Source: an uncultured Rhizobiaceae bacterium
Lineage (GTDB): Bacteria > Pseudomonadota > Alphaproteobacteria > Rhizobiales > Rhizobiaceae
DNA length: 64,000 bases
Reading direction: 5' to 3'
NCBI GenBank assembly: GCA_951813045.1
Contig: CATOTF010000002.1
Coordinates: 1,364,001-1,428,000, forward strand
The notes under the pieces were generated by a model. The model had not been told where the DNA came from. It saw only the letters and a program-made list of their open reading frames with translations, and did not search any database. The translations under genes were made by a program, and so were the position numbers. The stretch's first letter is position 1. Each line of letters begins with the position of its first letter. Below are positions 8,746 through 17,464 of the stretch, piece after piece.

Positions 8746-9687
8746 TCAGGCGCTTGCTATCGAAGCGATCAGTAACAGTCCACCCCATGACAATAATATG
8801 CCTCCTGACACGTGGGAAGTCACTTTTCCTTTGCCGCTTTTTTCGATGATTACAAACAGGGTAAAGAACGCCATCCAGGCCAAATTCATGGTGCCAACAA
8901 CCAGCATTACCAGCATGAGTGCCCAGCAACAGCCAAGGCAAAATAATCCCTGTTCAATCCCAAGCTTAAACACGCCAAGATGTTCCTGTGACCATTTCCC
9001 AAACAGGTAGGAAAATGGGTTTCTACATTTTTCTAGGCACGCGTTCTTCAGTGAGCTGAACTGATAGCCGCCTGCCAACAACAGCAACAGGCCACCAATA
9101 ATGCCCTGTACTGGGTATACGGGATCTGCAATTGCCCCCACTTGCATCAATATCGCTTGGATAGTGCTAATTACCACGCAAAACAGAGTCCAGACCGATA
9201 AATAGCCGGCCAATAAATAGCGCAGTGGGATGACCTTCTCACCTTTTTGAGAGGCAACATCTGCTATGTCAGCGTATGTACGTATCAAAGGCGCGGCAGA
9301 AGGCAGCATCATAGCCAACGACATGGCAAACCACATGCCGACCATACCCAGAAATATTGGCCATCCAAATCCAGAAGGCGAAAATGGCGCACAGATCTTC
9401 AGTATGAATGCCAAAAGCGGCTGATCTGCAGGATTTACCTGAAATCCACTGAACAAACCCTGTATCAGACCCATCCCGGGCCCTAAAACATTTGCGGTAT
9501 CGCCTTGAACTGTGCCCGCCGCGATGAATGAAAGCCATGCCCAGGCGAGAATTACAGCAACAGATGTTGCAAGATAAACTGGCCATTGTGGTCGTATCGC
9601 TATTTCAGCAATACCTTTGTCTATTGTAGACAGGTTACTGAAACGGTCTAATGGCGAGGGTTGATCGGTCAATTGGTCACGGTCCAA
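8746..9687 (-). CDS. DUF2182 integral membrane protein
   Basis: Predicted metal-binding integral membrane protein of 313 aa. The N-terminal 35 residues are hydrophilic and are followed by about seven hydrophobic segments. Family features seen are the CLEKCRNP loop and the GCCWALMLVMLVVGTMNLAWM membrane segment (first 20 residues shown here in part), with paired cysteines. A TTG start at 9687 is used, since no ATG precedes the first helix in frame. It probably forms an operon with the DUF1326 gene 38 bp downstream. No function is established. Confidence 0.78.
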   Translation of the reverse strand: MDRDQLTDQPSPLDRFSNLSTIDKGIAEIAIRPQWPVYLATSVAVILAWAWLSFIAAGTVQGDTANVLGPGMGLIQGLFSGFQVNPADQPLLAFILKICAPFSPSGFGWPIFLGMVGMWFAMSLAMMLPSAAPLIRTYADIADVASQKGEKVIPLRYLLAGYLSVWTLFCVVISTIQAILMQVGAIADPVYPVQGIIGGLLLLLAGGYQFSSLKNACLEKCRNPFSYLFGKWSQEHLGVFKLGIEQGLFCLGCCWALMLVMLVVGTMNLAWMAFFTLFVIIEKSGKGKVTSHVSGGILLSWGGLLLIASIASA

Positions 9688-9794
9688 TTCACAATGAAAC
9701 GGCTTAAGCCTGTGTTGAAATGTATTATCCGGACTCTTATGACATTCGCAATCATAATCTGGCCGTTCCCTTCTCTGGAGCCGATAATTGAACG

Positions 9795-11051
9795 ATGAAA
9801 AACCAATCCGAACAAAGTTTTGATTTTACTGTTGTGGGAGGCGGGCTCGCCGGATTGCTATGTGCACTTAAGCTCGCTCAATTTACAGGGAATAATGGCA
9901 AGAAGATTGCGTTAATCGCGCCCGCAGACCCGTCCAATGACCTGCGCACAACAGCCATGTTAATGCCAACAATCGCGATGCTGGAAGAATTGGGTCTTTG
10001 GAAAAGTTTGAAGCCGCTTTCTGCTCCATTATCAACCATGCGGTTAGTTGATGGGAGTTCAAGACTTATTCGGTCTCCTGTCGCTGATTTCAAAGCGGTA
10101 GAGGCGGATTTGGAGGCCTTTGGATACAATGTACCAAACGCCGACATTGTTGACCTGCTCAATCAAGAACTTGCAGAAAACGCGAACATTGTTCGTTTTC
10201 ATTCGTTGCTCCGCACCGGCGAGTGTCGCTTGGATAAAGTTCTCCTGGAACTGGACGATGAAACTTCGATTACCTCGAAGTTGGTTATTGCTGCCGATGG
10301 GAAACACTCGAAACTCAGGGAAATCGCTGGAATTACCAAACGGGAATGGAGCTATCCACAAACTGCAATTGTTTTGACTTTTTCCCATTCCCTACCCCAT
10401 GGTGGAATTTCCGCAGAATTCCACACTGAAACCGGCCCTTTCACGCAGGTACCACTCCCTTCCCGGGCGGATGTTCCTAACCGTTCGAGCCTGGTCTGGG
10501 TCGTTCACCCCGACGACGCCGAGGCGTTGCAAAAGAAAAACTTAATGGAGTTGTCTGACGAGATCGAGGTCAAGCTTCACTCGATGTTTGGAAAATGCCG
10601 CGTTGAAAATACACCGGGATCAATTCCGCTGAATGGAATGCTTGCGTCCCGATTTGCACAAAACCGTATCGCGCTTGTGGGAGAAGCGGGACATGTTTTC
10701 CCGCCGATTGGAGCTCAAGGTTTTAATTTGGGAGCGCGCGATATTTTGGAACTAATAGAATTGTTAAACGGTGAGAAAGATCCAGGCACCGCATCAATAT
10801 TGACCGCATATCATCAAAAACGTCAGTCCGACATTAGACTTCGCACAATTGCGGTGGACGTGATGAATCGTTCACTTCTGACAGACTTTCTTCCTGTTCA
10901 AGCCCTGAGGGCAGCCGGGATTTCTGCCCTGAACACCATTCCCCCACTGAGAAAAATGGCGATTCAACAAGGGCTTGGTGGGCGTGTCGAACTTCCTTCC
11001 CCCACCTCAATCATCAGTAGGTTAGCGCGTCGGAAACAGGTCAACCGGTAG
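9795..11051 (+). CDS. UbiH/UbiF/VisC-type FAD-dependent hydroxylase
   Basis: Flavin monooxygenase of the family that hydroxylates the ubiquinone ring. The N-terminal dinucleotide fold has VVGGGLAGL at residues 13-21. The second FAD motif (DG box) reads VIAADGKHSKLRE, and the C-terminal signature is GEAGHVFPPIGAQGFNLGA around residue 295. The length, 418 aa, fits the family. I cannot tell which ring position it acts on, so no symbol is given. It is divergent from the DUF2182 gene, and its last 30 bp overlap the end of the convergent AEC transporter gene. Confidence 0.87.
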   Translation: MKNQSEQSFDFTVVGGGLAGLLCALKLAQFTGNNGKKIALIAPADPSNDLRTTAMLMPTIAMLEELGLWKSLKPLSAPLSTMRLVDGSSRLIRSPVADFKAVEADLEAFGYNVPNADIVDLLNQELAENANIVRFHSLLRTGECRLDKVLLELDDETSITSKLVIAADGKHSKLREIAGITKREWSYPQTAIVLTFSHSLPHGGISAEFHTETGPFTQVPLPSRADVPNRSSLVWVVHPDDAEALQKKNLMELSDEIEVKLHSMFGKCRVENTPGSIPLNGMLASRFAQNRIALVGEAGHVFPPIGAQGFNLGARDILELIELLNGEKDPGTASILTAYHQKRQSDIRLRTIAVDVMNRSLLTDFLPVQALRAAGISALNTIPPLRKMAIQQGLGGRVELPSPTSIISRLARRKQVNR

Positions 11052-11993
11052 CAATCCGGTAGTGATCGCATAAAGAAGCGCTGTGACGGTAAAAACAGAT
11101 GCGATGGTGGTGGTGAGCACCATGCTGGAAGAGCGGGCAACCCAAACATTATACTGCTGAGCAATTACAAATACGTTTGTTGCTGTTGGTAAAGACGCTA
11201 GCAAAACAGCGGTATAGACCCAGGTTGGCTCGAAATCGCCTATCAAACTCAGCAACACATAGACCAGGACAGGATGCACAATAAGCTTGATAGGAACCAG
11301 AACTGCGATGACTTTGGGCATATTGCCACTGGGCGACAAAGCAAGCGTTACACCCATCGCGAACAGGGCGCATGGAGCAGCGGCATTTGAGAGATAACCC
11401 AGTAACTGCTCGATGGCAGAAGGTGCTTTTAATTCAACAAGTGCAGCTGCCACACCCAATAATGTTGCGATTATAAATGGATGCGTGAAAATGCGCTTTA
11501 AAACGACCAACGATGTTTCAAGTGCGGAACTTTTTTGGCCCTCGCCACCAATTGCCATCATGAGCGGCGCCATGGTAAAATGCAGTATACTGTCGAAGCA
11601 AAAAATAAGTGCCACCGGTACCGCTGCTTCGGGCCCAAACACAGCAATCGCCAGCCCCGGTCCCATATACCCTATATTACCGTATGCTCCTGCAAGCCCC
11701 TGAATGGTGCTTTCCGGAATATCACCATTTGAAGAAAATACACCGACACAAAAAGCGATGGCAAAAGTGCAGTATGTCGCGAGCAATGCGCCTAAAATAT
11801 ATCCCCAGCTGGCCAATTTATCGACAGGTGTTTGGGACAGAAGACTAAAAAACAGGGAAGGCAGCGCAATGTACACGACAAAGAAATTAAGCCAGGAGAG
11901 CCCGTCTCCCGGCAGCTTTTTCAGTTTGGCGGCTGCGAACCCCAAGAGTATTATGCCAAAGAATGGAAGAGCCATGCTCAAAATCTGAGACAA
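11022..11993 (-). CDS. AEC-family (auxin efflux carrier-like) transporter
   Basis: Inner-membrane protein of 323 aa with about ten hydrophobic segments, of the AEC family. The internal region LAGAYGNIGYMGPGLAIAVFG carries the family's conserved Asn-Gly-rich turn (first part shown). In bacteria these proteins export or import small carboxylates; the substrate here is unknown. A TTG at 11993 or the ATG six codons later (11975) may be the start. It converges on the UbiH-type gene with a 30-bp overlap of coding ends. Confidence 0.85.
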   Translation of the reverse strand: MSQILSMALPFFGIILLGFAAAKLKKLPGDGLSWLNFFVVYIALPSLFFSLLSQTPVDKLASWGYILGALLATYCTFAIAFCVGVFSSNGDIPESTIQGLAGAYGNIGYMGPGLAIAVFGPEAAVPVALIFCFDSILHFTMAPLMMAIGGEGQKSSALETSLVVLKRIFTHPFIIATLLGVAAALVELKAPSAIEQLLGYLSNAAAPCALFAMGVTLALSPSGNMPKVIAVLVPIKLIVHPVLVYVLLSLIGDFEPTWVYTAVLLASLPTATNVFVIAQQYNVWVARSSSMVLTTTIASVFTVTALLYAITTGLLPVDLFPTR

Positions 11994-12084
11994 TTCAGCT
12001 CCCCTTTGTCTAATCGCCGCCCTGAACTAATTGAGCTATCTGCTGAACAATCAACCGTCAAGAAAAGAGAATTGCGTGTAACGT

Positions 12085-12118
12085 CTTGAAGCGGGGCGAC
12101 CGTTAGCGGTAAGATAAC
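12085..12118 (+). promoter_or_regulatory. Possible heat-shock (RpoH-like) promoter of hspQ
   Basis: CTTGAA at 12085-12090 resembles the -35 element of alphaproteobacterial RpoH promoters. A TAAGATAA-like -10 lies about 18 bp downstream. It sits about 60 bp before hspQ, a gene expected to be heat-induced. The -10 match is poor, so this is only a candidate. Confidence 0.3.
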
Positions 12119-12174
12119 ATCAACTTAACATTGTTTCCGAGAAATACTCGGATTTGAACCACGGGGGTTCATTG

Positions 12175-12501
12175 ATGATACGCAGCGCAAAATTTCAGAT
12201 TGGTCAGGTTGTAAAGCACAGGATTTATTCGTTCCGGGGTGTCGTCTTTGATGTTGATCCGGTATTCGACAACACTGACGAGTGGTATCAGGCAATTCCC
12301 GAGGAAATCAGACCTTCAAAAGACCAGCCCTATTATCATCTTTTCGCTGAAAATGATGATACCGAATATATTGCCTATGTTTCAGAACAAAACCTGCTGG
12401 AAGACACACTAACCGCGCCGCTTAGGCACCCGCAAATCAATGAAATGTTCAAGCGAGATGATGACGGAAGTTATGTCGCGAAGGGCAATGTTAAGCACTA
12501 A
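12175..12501 (+). CDS. hspQ: Heat-shock protein HspQ
   Basis: Small hemimethylated-DNA-binding/YccV-like domain protein (108 aa from the ATG at 12175). In enterobacteria it modulates protein turnover under heat stress as a Lon-specificity factor and affects DnaA stability. Family features are KFQIGQVVKHRIYSFRGVVF at the start, the DEWYQ and QPYYHLF motifs, and YVSEQNL. A GGGGG ribosome-binding site precedes the ATG; the TTG seven codons upstream lacks one. A bidirectional terminator follows directly. Confidence 0.92.
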   Translation: MIRSAKFQIGQVVKHRIYSFRGVVFDVDPVFDNTDEWYQAIPEEIRPSKDQPYYHLFAENDDTEYIAYVSEQNLLEDTLTAPLRHPQINEMFKRDDDGSYVAKGNVKH

Positions 12502-12502
12502 A

Positions 12503-12533
12503 AAGACTGGATCCGGGTGATCCAGCCTTTTTT
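12503..12533 (+). terminator. Terminator between hspQ and the convergent IalB-like gene
   Basis: A 7-bp perfect stem, CTGGATC (12507-12513) with GATCCAG (12519-12525), has a 5-nt loop and is followed by CCTTTTTT. The upstream side is A-rich, so the same hairpin is followed by a T-rich tract on the minus strand and can serve both genes. Confidence 0.9.
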
Positions 12534-12560
12534 ATGGAATTCGAACCGTTGAATTTCGGC

Positions 12561-13187
12561 CTAATTGCTTCCAGATTTTGCAGCGTCTTGAGCGGCTTTT
12601 AGCTTGTCGGCGGTCTCTTTCGCTTTCTTCTGTAGTTCTTCCTGAAGTTTTTTCTGCCTGTCTTCGACTTCGTTGCGTTTTAGAGGCGGACCATCATAGG
12701 CTGCGGTAAAACCAGTGAGCGAAACTTTTACGGGATTTTTCTGTGCCCGGAAGTTTGTTGAAATAAGGGTAAGTTCGCCGCCGCCTTTTAACGCCTTAAC
12801 CAGCCCCTCACTCAGTTGTATTTCCGCAAGACAACGGTTTGGCAAGCAAAGAGAATATGGAATCGTGTTGACTTTGCCATTGTCGATTTGAATCTTGATC
12901 CCTTCAGGAATGTAGCGCCCTGATGGTACAGCTATCTGAAAAATACGCCGGTTGGTCTTACCTTTAGACTGCAGAAGGTTCACTCCGGTTATCAGCTGTC
13001 CCGTATTGGTGATCTTGTCATATTTGACATTACAGATATCCGTCTCTGATATCTTGGAGCAAATTTTAACCCACGTATCTGGTCTGGCCTGCTGAGCAAA
13101 TGCTCCCGGCGCTAAGGCGGAACCTGCCACAATTGCCAATGCTGGTATCAGGACTTTTGATGCGGATGAATGGTTGTTCGATTTCAT
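12561..13187 (-). CDS. Invasion-associated locus B (IalB) family protein
   Basis: Secreted or periplasmic protein of 208 aa with a signal peptide (residues 1-31, ending AFAQQ). The middle holds the IalB-type beta-rich domain with paired cysteines (ICSKISETDICNVKY and SLCLPNRCLAEI). The last 45 residues are a charged K/E/Q-rich helix, likely coiled coil. IalB proteins were first tied to red-cell invasion by Bartonella, but they are widespread in free-living alphaproteobacteria with unknown function. A terminator lies just downstream. Confidence 0.82.
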   Translation of the reverse strand: MKSNNHSSASKVLIPALAIVAGSALAPGAFAQQARPDTWVKICSKISETDICNVKYDKITNTGQLITGVNLLQSKGKTNRRIFQIAVPSGRYIPEGIKIQIDNGKVNTIPYSLCLPNRCLAEIQLSEGLVKALKGGGELTLISTNFRAQKNPVKVSLTGFTAAYDGPPLKRNEVEDRQKKLQEELQKKAKETADKLKAAQDAAKSGSN

Positions 13188-13463
13188 GAAGGTTAAATCC
13201 TGTGGTCTTTGACGTAGCGCCGTTAAACTGGCGCATGAATCTTAATTGGCATTTCAATAGCAATTACGGCGTCAAAATGACAACCCATGGGTTAAACTTC
13301 CCTGGAAAACTAAAATCAACTCAGTTTTACACGAATGCGTCTGCTATGGAGCACAATATTCAGAGTTACGGCATAATTTCATCTGCCATGCTAGACTTCT
13401 GATGTCGAATCAAGACTATCAGCGTTCCTAAGCAACGATTGGTCGTGAGAAGGAATTCAATCT

Positions 13464-15287
13464 ATGGTCATACGGGCAATATTTTGTGCAGGCGCTGTAT
13501 TATTCGGGTTCATGATTGCCGCAAATGCGGAACCCGGTCACGGAATCGCAATGCGCGGACAACCCGCATTGCCTGCAGATTTTCAACACCTGCCCTATGC
13601 AAACCCGAACGCTCCGAAAGGTGGGACACTGACCTATGGCGTATACGGTGCGTTTGATGACCTCAATCCATTCGACATCAAAAGTATCCGCACGGGTGCG
13701 CGTGGCCTTTTTGACCCAGTATTTGGTCAATTGGTCTTTGAATCCCTGTTAAAAAGAACCCGAGATGAGCCGTTCACCGAATACGGCCTATTGGCTGAAA
13801 AGGTGGAAATGGCAGATGACCGGAGCTGGATCGAATTTCATCTAAACCCAAAGGCAAAATTCTCGGATGGAGAAAAGGTCGAAGTTTCAGATGTGATATT
13901 TACATTTAACTTATTGAAAGAAAAAGGCCGTCCACCTTACTCCAGCCGCATGAAGACGGTTGAAAAGCTTGAGCAGACCGGGACGAATAGCTTCAAGTTG
14001 ACTTTCAATGACAAAGCTTCACGCGAAACACCCATGCTGTTTGGCCTTATGCCCGTATTACCAGAACACGCTACTGACGCTGAAAAGTTTGGTAATTCAA
14101 CGCTTGAACCGCCAATAGGCAGCGGCCCATATTTTGTCGCTGAAGTGAAACCGGGAGACACTATTACCTACACGCGTAACCCGAATTATTGGGGGAATAA
14201 CCTAGCTGTCCAGCGTGGCTTTTTTAATTTTGATACGATCAAGGTCGACTATTACCGTTCTGCCCAATCTCAATTTGAAGCGTTTAAAAAGGGGTTGTTC
14301 GACATTTATCCCGAAAATAGCCCGGGTAAGTGGCGCACAGCGTATGATTTCCCTGCGGTTTCGGACGGACGAATCGTTAAAGAGGAGTTTGAGAATAAAA
14401 CACCTAGCGGCATGCTTGGCTTTGTCTTCAATACGCGAAAACCGATTTTCCAAAACCGTGAGGTGCGCCGGGCCCTGGCCATGTTGTTCGATTTTGAATG
14501 GGCCAACGAAAATCTGTTTTTCGGTGCCTATTCCCGCACATCGTCATTTTGGCAAAATTCTATATTGTCGTCCCTGGGCATACCAGCCAGCAGCGCAGAG
14601 CAAAAACTGCTGGCACCCTACCCTGATAGTGTGTTGGATGACGTTATGAACGGGACTTATATTGCACCTGTTTCGAACGGTACGGGAATTGACCGTAAAC
14701 TGCTGCGTGCAGCTTTGGGAATTCTACGCAAGAACGGTTTTAAACTCGACAGCGGTAAATTGGTGAATGAATCAGGCCGTCAACTTGCTTTTGAGCTTCT
14801 AATCGCAGGAGACGCTGGCATTAGCGGGCAAGATGTCGAAAGGCTCGCATTGGCATATAAACGGTCTGCGTCCAAACTTGGCATCAACATCGAAATCCGC
14901 TCCGTTGATGACGCTCAATATCAGGCCCGCAAGGGAACATTTGAATATGATATGACGATTGTCAATTATTCGTCGTCGTTTTCGCCGGGAGCAGAGCAAT
15001 TGTTCCGCTGGGGTTCGCGCTCTCAATCGCTGGAGGGCAGTTTCAATTTTGCAGGCACCGCTGAGCCTGCAATTGATGCGATGATCGACGCACTGCTTGC
15101 TGCCCGCACGGAAGAGGAATTTGTCGCGGCGGTCCGTGCCTATGACAGGGTTTTGATTTCGGGGCACTATGTCGTGCCCTTATACCATTTGGGTACGCAG
15201 AACATCGCCCGGTGGTCTCGGCTCAAACGACCGGAAGAAATTCCGCTATACGGTCCGCGTTTTTCGACCTGGTGGACAAAGGATTAG
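13464..15287 (+). CDS. Extracellular solute-binding protein family 5 (YejA-like oligopeptide binding)
   Basis: Periplasmic binding protein of an ABC importer, 607 aa, with a signal peptide of about 22 residues ending ANA-EP. The mature start (PADFQHLPYANPNAPKGG) and overall length fit the YejA group, which binds peptides. The SBP_bac_5 core is visible as EYGLLAEKVEMADD, GSGPYFVAEVKPG and NPNYWG. An AAGGA ribosome-binding site precedes the ATG. No permease or ATPase gene follows; instead a DsbA-family gene begins 3 bp later, suggesting co-transcription. The permease partners must lie elsewhere. Confidence 0.9.
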   Translation: MVIRAIFCAGAVLFGFMIAANAEPGHGIAMRGQPALPADFQHLPYANPNAPKGGTLTYGVYGAFDDLNPFDIKSIRTGARGLFDPVFGQLVFESLLKRTRDEPFTEYGLLAEKVEMADDRSWIEFHLNPKAKFSDGEKVEVSDVIFTFNLLKEKGRPPYSSRMKTVEKLEQTGTNSFKLTFNDKASRETPMLFGLMPVLPEHATDAEKFGNSTLEPPIGSGPYFVAEVKPGDTITYTRNPNYWGNNLAVQRGFFNFDTIKVDYYRSAQSQFEAFKKGLFDIYPENSPGKWRTAYDFPAVSDGRIVKEEFENKTPSGMLGFVFNTRKPIFQNREVRRALAMLFDFEWANENLFFGAYSRTSSFWQNSILSSLGIPASSAEQKLLAPYPDSVLDDVMNGTYIAPVSNGTGIDRKLLRAALGILRKNGFKLDSGKLVNESGRQLAFELLIAGDAGISGQDVERLALAYKRSASKLGINIEIRSVDDAQYQARKGTFEYDMTIVNYSSSFSPGAEQLFRWGSRSQSLEGSFNFAGTAEPAIDAMIDALLAARTEEEFVAAVRAYDRVLISGHYVVPLYHLGTQNIARWSRLKRPEEIPLYGPRFSTWWTKD

Positions 15288-15290
15288 ATT

Positions 15291-15956
15291 ATGACAAAAG
15301 TTCAGCTGGATATCGTTTCAGACGTCATGTGCCCCTGGTGTTACATCGGAAAACGACGCCTGGAGCAAGCTCTCGAAACGGTCGACGATATCGACGTTGA
15401 ACTGAGATGGCGGCCTTACCAGTTGGATGCTACTCTGCCGCCGGAAGGCCGGGACCGTAAAGAATATCTGGAAAACAAGTTCGGCGGGCCGGAACGGGCA
15501 AAGGAAATATATTCGCGCATCGAAGAAGCTGGAAAAGATGAAGGTCTTGATTTCGACTTTTCCGCCATAGGCGTTTCCCCCAACACGATAGACGCCCATC
15601 GGGTGATACGTTGGGCCAGTAACGAGGGTGAAGAAATCCAGGATAAGCTTGTAGAACGCCTGTTCAAAGTATTTTTCATGGAAGGCGGCAATGTCGGCAA
15701 ACACGATGTGCTGATCGATGCGGCGAAACATGCGGGTATGGATGCAAGCGTGGTTGAAGCGCTGTTGGCGACTGATAAAGACCGCCAAGAGGTCGAGCAG
15801 GAAATCGCCACCGCCCAACAAATGGGGGTAACCGGAGTCCCCTGCTTCATCATAAACAACAAATACGCCGTAATGGGCGCTCAACAGCCGGAGCAAATCG
15901 CAGGTGTAATCAGACAGGCAGCAGAAATGAAAGAAGTCGGTGCACCGGGGAGTTAG
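15291..15956 (+). CDS. FrnE-type DsbA-family oxidoreductase
   Basis: Thioredoxin-fold protein of 221 aa. The active site C14-P-W-C17 lies in SDVMCPWCYIGKRRLE, with the helical insertion typical of DsbA/FrnE and the cis-Pro loop GVTGVPCFIINNKY near the end. There is no signal peptide, so it is probably cytoplasmic and may act as a disulfide isomerase or in redox stress, as proposed for FrnE proteins. It starts 3 bp after the solute-binding protein gene. Confidence 0.9.
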   Translation: MTKVQLDIVSDVMCPWCYIGKRRLEQALETVDDIDVELRWRPYQLDATLPPEGRDRKEYLENKFGGPERAKEIYSRIEEAGKDEGLDFDFSAIGVSPNTIDAHRVIRWASNEGEEIQDKLVERLFKVFFMEGGNVGKHDVLIDAAKHAGMDASVVEALLATDKDRQEVEQEIATAQQMGVTGVPCFIINNKYAVMGAQQPEQIAGVIRQAAEMKEVGAPGS

Positions 15957-16166
15957 CCGGAGCTTTGGAAAGCCGGTCTCTTTATACGTCACTAACTCAT
16001 CAGACGAGGCCTAATTTGACCGTCGCAATGTTGGGTGATCGTTGATCATAGCCTTTGCTAACGCTAGCCAACGGATCGAGGTTCCAAAGTAGCTGAAGAC
16101 ATACCCGTCTTCTTCAAATCAAAGTATTGCGCATCTGTTCCCTACACGGAAACAATATAGAGTTCA

Positions 16167-17093
16167 TTATGATCCAGGTAGGCCACGAATTGACCACTGG
16201 GACCGCGGAATGGGAACACCGACCTCAATATTGAAGGCAACGACCACAGTGGCAGCCTCGTCAATTTCGCATCTAAATTTAAGGTTGATCCAACGGGCGT
16301 TCTCGCGAAACGCACCTTTGTTCACCTGTAATACTTTACCCTTATCCAACCGGTAAGTTGGTAAACGGTCTGGCCGATAAGGCGGGTTGGCTCTGTTCAA
16401 TTGACTGCGCAGTTCCGTAACACAGAGCCTGCCGGCGCGAATGCCCCGCGTTAAATCGGCCTTCGCTGTTGTGGAGACAGATCCCTTCTTATCGGAACGT
16501 AAGCGGGCTGTTTTAACGGGTTTAACCGCCTTGGGTGGATTGACCGGTCTGGGAACCGGTTTTGTTGGTCGAGCAATTAGTGTCGCTACTGACTCCAACT
16601 CGGCCGCGGAAGGACTGCTAATAGTCCGTTCTGGAGAAACCTGCTGTTTTGTCGACTCTTCCACTGGAGGCACGTTGGCTACTTTTTCTTTACGATCAGC
16701 TTCATCTTTGACCGGTTTGTTGGTGTTTTCATCCTTTTCACCAAACTTGTAAACTGGGACTAACGTTTGAAGAGGTTTCGCTATTACCCGTTTGTCAGGG
16801 TCGTTTTTCTTGGGCTCGGGCTTCAATGCAGCAATAGGTTTTGGTTTTTGTGGCGGTTTCACCTCAATCTTTTTAGCCGGTGGTACCAGTTCGACCTGTA
16901 TCGCCTTGGGTTCATCCGGTTCCAGGCTAGGTTTCTGCAGACCTATAACCAACACGAAGAATACAAATCCGTGTACGAAGACCGAGGCGAGGCTACCGGA
17001 GGTAAATTTCAATATGAACCTGTTTGGCGTCAGCGGCAAAACACGATGTGATGGTATAGTGCGACCCGAGGGATAACAAAGCAATTCCAGCAC
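16167..17093 (-). CDS. DUF930 protein with TonB-like proline/lysine-rich region
   Basis: Protein of 308 aa with one membrane segment near residues 32-52 (SLASVFVHGFVFFVLVIGL). It is followed by about 150 residues rich in P, K, E and V that resemble the periplasm-spanning part of TonB. The C-terminal 95 residues are a DUF930 domain: two conserved cysteines (RLCVTEL, KFRCEID) and the ending IPRSQWSIRGLPGS. DUF930 is typical of rhizobial-type genomes; its function is unknown. The true start may be later than the ATG used. Confidence 0.75.
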   Translation of the reverse strand: MLELLCYPSGRTIPSHRVLPLTPNRFILKFTSGSLASVFVHGFVFFVLVIGLQKPSLEPDEPKAIQVELVPPAKKIEVKPPQKPKPIAALKPEPKKNDPDKRVIAKPLQTLVPVYKFGEKDENTNKPVKDEADRKEKVANVPPVEESTKQQVSPERTISSPSAAELESVATLIARPTKPVPRPVNPPKAVKPVKTARLRSDKKGSVSTTAKADLTRGIRAGRLCVTELRSQLNRANPPYRPDRLPTYRLDKGKVLQVNKGAFRENARWINLKFRCEIDEAATVVVAFNIEVGVPIPRSQWSIRGLPGS

Positions 17094-17464
17094 ATGAGTA
17101 GTAAAATTTGCGCCAACTTAGCGGCGATTGAATGACGGGCCTTTGTTTTTTCCAACCTGATACCAATTGAAATCCTAATACTCCAAGCTATCGAGCCAAT
17201 CCTTTCAATCCCACTTCTCGTAACACTCCGTGGTGCCCAATTTCCCAGTTGGGTAGATGCATGCTCGCCATTTCGATCTACCGCTCTTCCAGTGAGGTTG
17301 CGGCCGTATCGTTCCGGCGGTTACGTCGAGAAAAATAAGTGTTTGCAAACTATCTCCAATCGGTGGCTCGGGTTTCGAGAATAAATAGTCGTCCGTGCCA
17401 AACGTGATGTTTATCTTTTGGCTTGCTGTGTTTGGGTTATTTTTTTGGCTGCTTTTGGTTTTGT
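17094..17464 (-). other. Intergenic region without a recognisable gene
   Basis: Between the DUF930 gene and the IS5-type transposase remnant. An open frame of 87 codons exists on the minus strand, but it matches nothing I recognise and has no clear ribosome-binding site. One end of the IS5 element should lie near 17,400-17,460, but I could not find convincing terminal repeats. Confidence 0.4.

Noticed and set aside
15318-15992. A 224-codon open frame on the minus strand
   Set aside because: Antisense to the FrnE-type gene, whose CPWC active site and family pattern are clear.
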